From: Dehalococcoidia bacterium
GTDB lineage: Bacteria > Chloroflexota > Dehalococcoidia > SZUA-161
Direction of reading: 5' to 3'
Length of the DNA stretch: 11,417 nt
NCBI GenBank assembly: GCA_014859215.1
Contig: JACUUS010000062.1
Span: forward strand, 1 to 11,417
Shown here: positions 7,109 through 11,417 of the stretch, piece after piece
Position numbering within the stretch: the first letter of the stretch is position 1
Layout: every line of letters begins with the position of its first letter
Program-made: the position numbers and the translations under genes
The notes under the pieces: generated by a model
Seen by the model: only the letters and a program-made list of their open reading frames with translations
Databases searched by the model: none
What the model was told of the DNA's origin: nothing

Positions 7109-7597
7109 TCAGTCATCGTCCGGCTCTCGGATCACGATCCTGGGTTCCTCATGAACCAGTTCCTCCGGTACAAATGTGATCCTCATTCCCCAGCCGGCAT
7201 AGGTGGTTAGAAGCCGACCAAAATCAACGAGCGAAAGCTCGTGGTCATCGATATGAATAATCGCCTCCCTATCCGGGCCCCTGTCATCTATCACGCAGCG
7301 CAAGACATCTCCGCGTGGTGTCCATTGTCCGCTAGCTTTTGAGTACTTGATTTGAGGGTGCCCTTCAGGTATTTCAATAGCGACGTTCTCGTATTCTAGC
7401 AAGAGTTTCTCTTGTATCCTTAGATTGTGATTATGGCGGTCCAGAATTTCCTGGTCTGCCATAATTGCCACCTCAGGTCCGATTTGCAGATGCGTTCTCC
7501 AGACATCAGGCTCAACATACTCAATGACTCCGCACTCCCCTTCCCGAGATATCCTAACCTGATTCAGGGTGGCTATGTATGGTTTCTTCAAACGCAT
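7109..7597 (-). CDS. Uncharacterised small acidic protein
   Basis: A 162-residue soluble protein that I do not recognise. The start at ATG 7597 is clear because GAGGGGGG lies 8 nt ahead; the frame stays open upstream to 7684 but without a ribosome site. No signal peptide or membrane segment. Parts visible: an N-terminal beta-rich segment (MRLKKPYIATLNQVRISREG), a charged helical middle (ILDRHNHNLRIQEKLLLEYE), then a C-terminal segment with LVDFGRLLTTYAGWGMRITF and an acidic tail ending EPDDD. The GRLLTTYAGWGMRI stretch looks like a conserved core, as seen in small uncharacterised proteins of archaea and anaerobic bacteria, but I cannot name the family. A weak -10-like TATCAT lies upstream (7643-7638). 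Spacing from rsgA (261 bp) suggests an independent unit. Confidence 0.75.
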   Translation of the reverse strand: MRLKKPYIATLNQVRISREGECGVIEYVEPDVWRTHLQIGPEVAIMADQEILDRHNHNLRIQEKLLLEYENVAIEIPEGHPQIKYSKASGQWTPRGDVLRCVIDDRGPDREAIIHIDDHELSLVDFGRLLTTYAGWGMRITFVPEELVHEEPRIVIREPDDD

Positions 7598-7861
7598 GAT
7601 TTGATCCCCCCTCAGGCATTTTCGTAGAGGTCTTTTCATGATACCATACCCGCGCCTGGACTCGCCATGACAGTACGACTCCATTAACGGGCCAAGGAAT
7701 ACTGACCGCGAGTACTATCTGACTATCCCGAATTCGATGATATGACTATTCACATTTGCACGGGGGGTATGATAATGTTCAAGCTTACATGCGTGTACCT
7801 GATGGTACCTTGTTGATGTCATTTTAGGTCTGGAGGAACGGAGGCCGTGCGTAGCCGCTGA

Positions 7862-8160
7862 CGAGAAGACAATAAGAGCGAAGCCTGCTTGTCTTTCATC
7901 ACTGATCGCAAGAAGGTTGAGGACCATCTTCGGCAGAATGAGCACCAGTACCGGCTGCTGGCGGAGAACATGGCTGACGTCATGAGGATAATTGACCTGG
8001 ATATGAGGCTGACCTTCGTTAACTACGCCTTCGATAAACGCCTTCTGGTTACACCGTAGAGGAGACTATGGCTAAGAGAGGGAGTATCAATCTGGCTCAG
8101 GCAGAATTCCCTTCTTGCCGCGTTCCTGTAGCCGGATTGTCCAGCAAAATATTGATATGA
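7862..8160 (+). pseudogene. Remnant of a PAS-domain sensor kinase, frameshifted
   Basis: Frame one (7862-8056) encodes a recognisable PAC-to-PAS junction: FITDRKKVEDHLRQNEHQYR, then LLAENMADVMRIIDLDMRLT, ending at a TAG (8057). The match then continues in the next frame from 8047 as GYTVEETMAKR, the usual 'GYTxEE' of PAS domains, until a TGA at 8158. A loss of about one base near 8047 explains the shift. The start, the rest of the PAS fold, and the histidine-kinase part are all missing. No ribosome site or start codon serves it. It fills much of the 633-bp spacer between the two divergent gene blocks; 7598-7861 holds nothing else convincing. Confidence 0.7.
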
Positions 8161-8230
8161 AGGCACAAACAGCCGTGCGGGTAGGACTAGAAGCTTCTGT
8201 CCCGGGGAAAAATATGGAGGTCGATACGGC

Positions 8231-9403
8231 ATGCGTCTCGTTTTGCTATCGCTATCAGTGATTCTCATATTGATGGCAACTTTCGCCGGCTGCGGAGGCG
8301 AAGACAAGGATCCCTTCACAACACCTCCGGCTGGTGGGAATACGACTGTATCCCGTGATTCCCCCAGGATAGCAAGCTGGCTGGCGAAGAAGGACCAGAT
8401 AATCGAAAGCGGCAAGCCATATGACCTGGTGATGAGTGCCCTGTTCATGCCCGATGAGGCGGAACACATCAGGAACGCCAACCCTGATGTCAAGCTCCTG
8501 GCCGGATTCACTACAAACTGGGTCTGGCAGAACGAGGCATGGGTTCAAACACTGCTCACCGTCGCCGGTTACGGAAGCGGTAAGACGTTCGAGATCACGG
8601 ATGACATGTTCTTGAGAAAACCCGGCGGCGAGAGATGTCCCTTCGGTTGGGAATCTGAGAGCTGGGGACACGAGGAGATCTACGCCATGGACCCGACCAA
8701 TCAGAAGTGGGTCGAGTTGATAACAACCTTCTACAAGACCCTTCTCGATATGCCGCAACATGACGGCATAGTCATCGATATGGTCATCGAAACCTCGCTT
8801 TGCCGGGCGATAAGCGATGCGGACTGGATAGAAGCCACACGCGCAATAATGGCTCGGATAACCGAATACAACACCGAGGGCAAACTGGTTATTTTCAACT
8901 CCGGCAGGGATATTTCCGAAATAGATGCATTTGGGGAATACATGGACGGCTATTTGATGGAGAACTTCATGGGAAGCTGGGGGGCCGATTTCGAAACCGG
9001 CCTCAAGGCCGCTGACAGCCCATATATCGTCATCTATGCCGTCGATACCGAAAACACAGGCGAGAAGAATCTGAGCAAGATGAGGCTGGGGCTTACGCTG
9101 AGTTTGCTGAACGACAATACTTACTTCACCTACGATTTCGGCCCCCGGGACCACGGCCAGGCCTGGTGGTTCGACGAATACGATGCAGATCTGGGAAGAC
9201 CCCTTGGCGAATACTACCGGAAAGGCGAGGGTTTCTACCGGGAGTTTGAAAAAGGATTTGTCGTTGCCTCACCTTACGCCGAAACTACCGTCACCTTCGA
9301 TGCCGAGCACATTGATATGACATCCGGTGACAGAGCCTCTGTGTTTCAGATTCCGGAAGGCGACGGTCGAATTTATCTCAGGTCGGACCTGCTGAAGGAG
9401 TGA
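8231..9403 (+). CDS. Lipoprotein with putative glycoside-hydrolase (GHL15-like) barrel
   Basis: A 390-residue predicted lipoprotein. Residues 1-20 form a signal peptide with the lipobox FAGC (Cys21), so the mature protein should be anchored outside the cytoplasmic membrane after a short linker rich in Gly, Pro and Thr. The rest looks like a TIM barrel of the putative glycoside-hydrolase type: KLLAGFTTNW (88-97), HDGIVIDMVIE (177-187), KLVIFNSGRD (218-227), GYLMENFMGSW (240-250), and HGQAWWFDEYDADLGRPLG (308-326), ending in a small beta segment like those that close such barrels. D183 and E244 are candidate catalytic acids by position, which is inference. The family has no proven substrate as far as I know. 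The start has GGAGG 10 nt ahead. The next gene starts 7 nt after this stop, so they form an operon. Confidence 0.75.
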   Translation: MRLVLLSLSVILILMATFAGCGGEDKDPFTTPPAGGNTTVSRDSPRIASWLAKKDQIIESGKPYDLVMSALFMPDEAEHIRNANPDVKLLAGFTTNWVWQNEAWVQTLLTVAGYGSGKTFEITDDMFLRKPGGERCPFGWESESWGHEEIYAMDPTNQKWVELITTFYKTLLDMPQHDGIVIDMVIETSLCRAISDADWIEATRAIMARITEYNTEGKLVIFNSGRDISEIDAFGEYMDGYLMENFMGSWGADFETGLKAADSPYIVIYAVDTENTGEKNLSKMRLGLTLSLLNDNTYFTYDFGPRDHGQAWWFDEYDADLGRPLGEYYRKGEGFYREFEKGFVVASPYAETTVTFDAEHIDMTSGDRASVFQIPEGDGRIYLRSDLLKE

Positions 9404-9410
9404 GTTTGCG

Positions 9411-11324
9411 ATGAGAACCTTGGTGAACAGGCAAGCCTTTATCGTCCTGGCAGGGATCATCCTGCTTCTTCTTGTATCATGCGTGGCTGAAGGGGAACGG
9501 GTAACCCCGTCTGATTCTCCGGTTTTGCCCGAACGGGGGTTTTTGATGGGCGTATTACCTGCTACGGCGGAAGGCCAGACATTTGAAGATATCTATCGCC
9601 GGGCGGCTGCCTACGCGGACTTCGTACCTGTGTGGGGCCGGCCGACACCCTTCTACGACATGGCGAAGGAACTGTCCGGCAACTGGGGACAGGTGTTCAT
9701 CCAGCAGTACGTCCGCGGCAACGGCATGTTCCCGCTTATCCACCTATCGTTTATGGGTCCCGATATGACACTGGCTTCTCCACCCGGTATTTCTGAGCCG
9801 GCGCTCAACAATCCGGAGTGGAGACAATCCTACAAGCAAGCGGCCTTGGACACAGTCAGAGCTTCCCGGCCGCTCTATTTATCTCTGGGTAACGAGGTGA
9901 ACCGCTGGTACGAGAAGTACGGGGCGGCGGACGGCGACGCCAATGGTTTCCAGCACTACGTCAGCCTTTATGAGGAGATATACGGTGAAGTGAAAGAACT
10001 CTCTCCCAAAACGCAGGTATTCTGCACTTTCGCTCGAGAAGTAGTATCGGAAAACCGGGAAGCCGACATGAACATTCTGCAGATGTTCAACCCCGACAAG
10101 CTGGACATCCTGGTGTTGACGAGTTATCCCCACGCAGTCCAGGGGATCAACCGTCCGTCCGATATCCCGGATGACTACTATTCGAGGCTGAAGAAGTACA
10201 TGCCCGGCAAACCCGTGGGCTTCAGTGAGGCGGCCTGGCCGTCTCTGGAAGCTTTTGGAGGAGAGCAAGGGCAGGCCCGCTTCCTCGGCGACCTGTGCGG
10301 GCGCCTGACTCAAGAAGGAGACCTTGAGCTACGCCTGCTGGGTTGGCCCTGGCTGCATGACCTGGATGATAATGACTACATCGGTCTTATCAGGAGAGAC
10401 AGGACGCCCAAGCTTGCTTACACTGTGTGGAAAAGCATCTCAATAACAGGGCAGTGGAGGACCCGCGAGCAGGCCATACCGTCCACAGCGGTTAAGATCA
10501 CTCCGGAAACGGATGTTCACCCTCCCATCCTGCATTCGACCGAATATGAACAGCCTGTCCCGATGCCCTATCCGATGAACACTGCCGGAGCGGAAGATTC
10601 AGGTTTCATCATGCCTGACGGGGATACATTCTATTTGTGGTTCACTCCGGACCCGAATATACCTGTGCAGGAGCAACTATTCGACGGGGTGACCGGCCTC
10701 TACGTTTCCCACAAAGTAGATCGAGTATGGCAGGAGCCGCAAAGAATATGGCTGCAGTACCCCGGTGAACTGGCGCTGGATGGATGCCTTTTTGTTCAGG
10801 AAGACAGAATGTGGTTTGCCTCGGCGAGAACAGGATACAGCGGAATGCCCTGGTTTACGGCGAGTTTCGTGAATGGAGAATGGACGGACTGGAAGGAAGC
10901 AGGCTTCAATCCCGAATACGAAGTGGGAGAGCTTCATATTTCGGCAGACGGCCGGGAGCTCTATTTTCACTCGGCCCGGCCGGGAGGCAAAGGCAAGTAT
11001 GATATCTGGGTTTCGAAGAAGGAAAACGGTGAATGGCTCCCTCCACAAAACGTGGAGGCGGTCAACAGCCCCGAAACAGACGGATGGCCTTTCCTGACAG
11101 AGGACGGCAACGAACTATGGTTCACGAGAACATATCTGGGCTCGCCGGCCATTTTCAGGGCAGAGAAGGTGAACGGCGAGTGGCAAGAGCCGGAATTGAT
11201 CATATCCCAATTCGCGGCCGAGCCGTCTCTCGATTTTGAAGGAAACATCTACTTCACGCATCATTTTTTCAACAACGGCTTAATGCTGGAAGCAGATTAC
11301 TACGTAGCGAAAAGAAAGGGCTGA
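9411..11324 (+). CDS. Lipoprotein with GH clan-A-like barrel and PD40-type beta-propeller
   Basis: A 637-residue predicted lipoprotein: signal peptide 1-23 with lipobox LVSC (Cys24). Residues about 40-350 look like a GH clan-A (GH5/GH53-like) barrel: the fourth-strand motif LSLGNEVNRW puts the acid/base at E162, TSYP (237-240) matches the sixth strand, and VGFSEAAWPS puts the nucleophile at E273. Residues about 370-637 are repeated blades of a PD40/TolB-type propeller: SGFIMPDGDTFYLWF, GELHISADGRELYFHSARPG, DGWPFLTEDGNELWFTR and EPSLDFEGNIYFTHH, with linking NGEW segments. A retaining hydrolase of an outside polysaccharide, with the propeller binding substrate or partner, is the likely role; the substrate is not readable. 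The ribosome site AAGGAGTG overlaps the previous stop, which suggests coupled translation. The exact GH family is not certain. Confidence 0.8.
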   Translation: MRTLVNRQAFIVLAGIILLLLVSCVAEGERVTPSDSPVLPERGFLMGVLPATAEGQTFEDIYRRAAAYADFVPVWGRPTPFYDMAKELSGNWGQVFIQQYVRGNGMFPLIHLSFMGPDMTLASPPGISEPALNNPEWRQSYKQAALDTVRASRPLYLSLGNEVNRWYEKYGAADGDANGFQHYVSLYEEIYGEVKELSPKTQVFCTFAREVVSENREADMNILQMFNPDKLDILVLTSYPHAVQGINRPSDIPDDYYSRLKKYMPGKPVGFSEAAWPSLEAFGGEQGQARFLGDLCGRLTQEGDLELRLLGWPWLHDLDDNDYIGLIRRDRTPKLAYTVWKSISITGQWRTREQAIPSTAVKITPETDVHPPILHSTEYEQPVPMPYPMNTAGAEDSGFIMPDGDTFYLWFTPDPNIPVQEQLFDGVTGLYVSHKVDRVWQEPQRIWLQYPGELALDGCLFVQEDRMWFASARTGYSGMPWFTASFVNGEWTDWKEAGFNPEYEVGELHISADGRELYFHSARPGGKGKYDIWVSKKENGEWLPPQNVEAVNSPETDGWPFLTEDGNELWFTRTYLGSPAIFRAEKVNGEWQEPELIISQFAAEPSLDFEGNIYFTHHFFNNGLMLEADYYVAKRKG

Positions 11325-11373
11325 CTACAGTCGTGGTGTATCATTATGAGCCTGGTGTTGTCGGGAGAGTAGA

Positions 11374-11417
11374 ATGGATACCGAATCCTATATACGGAGC
11401 CTATTAGTATCTAACCC
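11374..11417 (+). CDS. Probable start of a third gene in the lipoprotein operon (runs off window)
   Basis: ATG at 11374 follows GGGAG by 6 nt and opens a frame of 14 codons (MDTESYIRSLLVSN) to the window end without a stop. It lies 49 bp after the propeller lipoprotein on the same strand, and no terminator hairpin separates them. Too short to name; the beginning is not a signal peptide. Confidence 0.4.
   Translation, partial: MDTESYIRSLLVSN

Noticed and set aside
7795..7808. Small hairpin GTACC-TGAT-GGTAC
   Set aside because: Only five base pairs with nothing around it; expected by chance.
7715..7945. A 76-codon minus-strand frame upstream of the small acidic protein
   Set aside because: It overlaps the plus-strand PAS remnant, whose sequence is recognisable; no family match.
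8184..8202. Hairpin GGAC-AGA/TCT-GTCC ahead of the first lipoprotein gene
   Set aside because: Short, bulged stem with a 4-nt loop and no T-run on either strand; not supportable as a terminator or riboswitch.
8255..9154. A 299-codon minus-strand open frame opposite the first lipoprotein gene
   Set aside because: It mirrors a well-supported plus-strand gene with lipobox and barrel motifs; no family similarity.

Overview
The window looks like chromosomal DNA from an anaerobic, probably sediment- or groundwater-dwelling bacterium. The gene set (a NuoG/formate-dehydrogenase-type iron-sulfur subunit, a stand-alone pyruvate-kinase C-terminal domain, a B12-type radical SAM protein, a ketosteroid-dehydrogenase-like flavoprotein and PAS/receiver signalling parts) would fit Dehalococcoidia or related Chloroflexota. 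That placement is inferred from gene content only; there is no rRNA or marker gene other than rsgA. TTG starts appear to be used at least twice. I see no tRNA, rRNA, insertion sequence, CRISPR array or phage gene.

Positions 1-7597 are all on the minus strand, read here from high to low coordinates: a small uncharacterised acidic protein (7597-7109); the ribosome-assembly GTPase rsgA (6847-5759); a KstD-like FAD dehydrogenase (5663-3987); a 371-bp gene-free stretch with a good sigma70-type promoter (TTAGCA-N17-TATAAT) inside a long inverted repeat; a DUF4070 B12-binding radical SAM protein (3615-2104) followed 39 bp later by a stand-alone pyruvate-kinase alpha/beta domain protein (2064-1522); a 277-bp gap with two abutting palindromes and a possible promoter; a two-receiver response regulator with no output domain (1244-489); and the N-terminus of a 2Fe-2S/4Fe-4S oxidoreductase subunit that runs off the left edge (444-1).

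Positions 7598-8230 are a mostly decayed spacer. It holds a plus-strand remnant of a PAS-domain sensor kinase, interrupted by a frameshift and stops.

Positions 8231-11417 are a plus-strand gene cluster: a lipoprotein with a putative glycoside-hydrolase barrel (8231-9403), seven bases later a second lipoprotein with a GH clan-A-like barrel fused to a PD40-type beta-propeller (9411-11324), then the first codons of a probable third gene (11374 onward). The two lipoproteins probably act together on an extracellular carbohydrate. This tandem pair is the most interesting unit in the window, along with the receiver protein whose first domain has lost its phospho-acceptor aspartate and the cysteine-rich KstD-like enzyme. 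I did not find a clearly new defence, mobile or RNA system.
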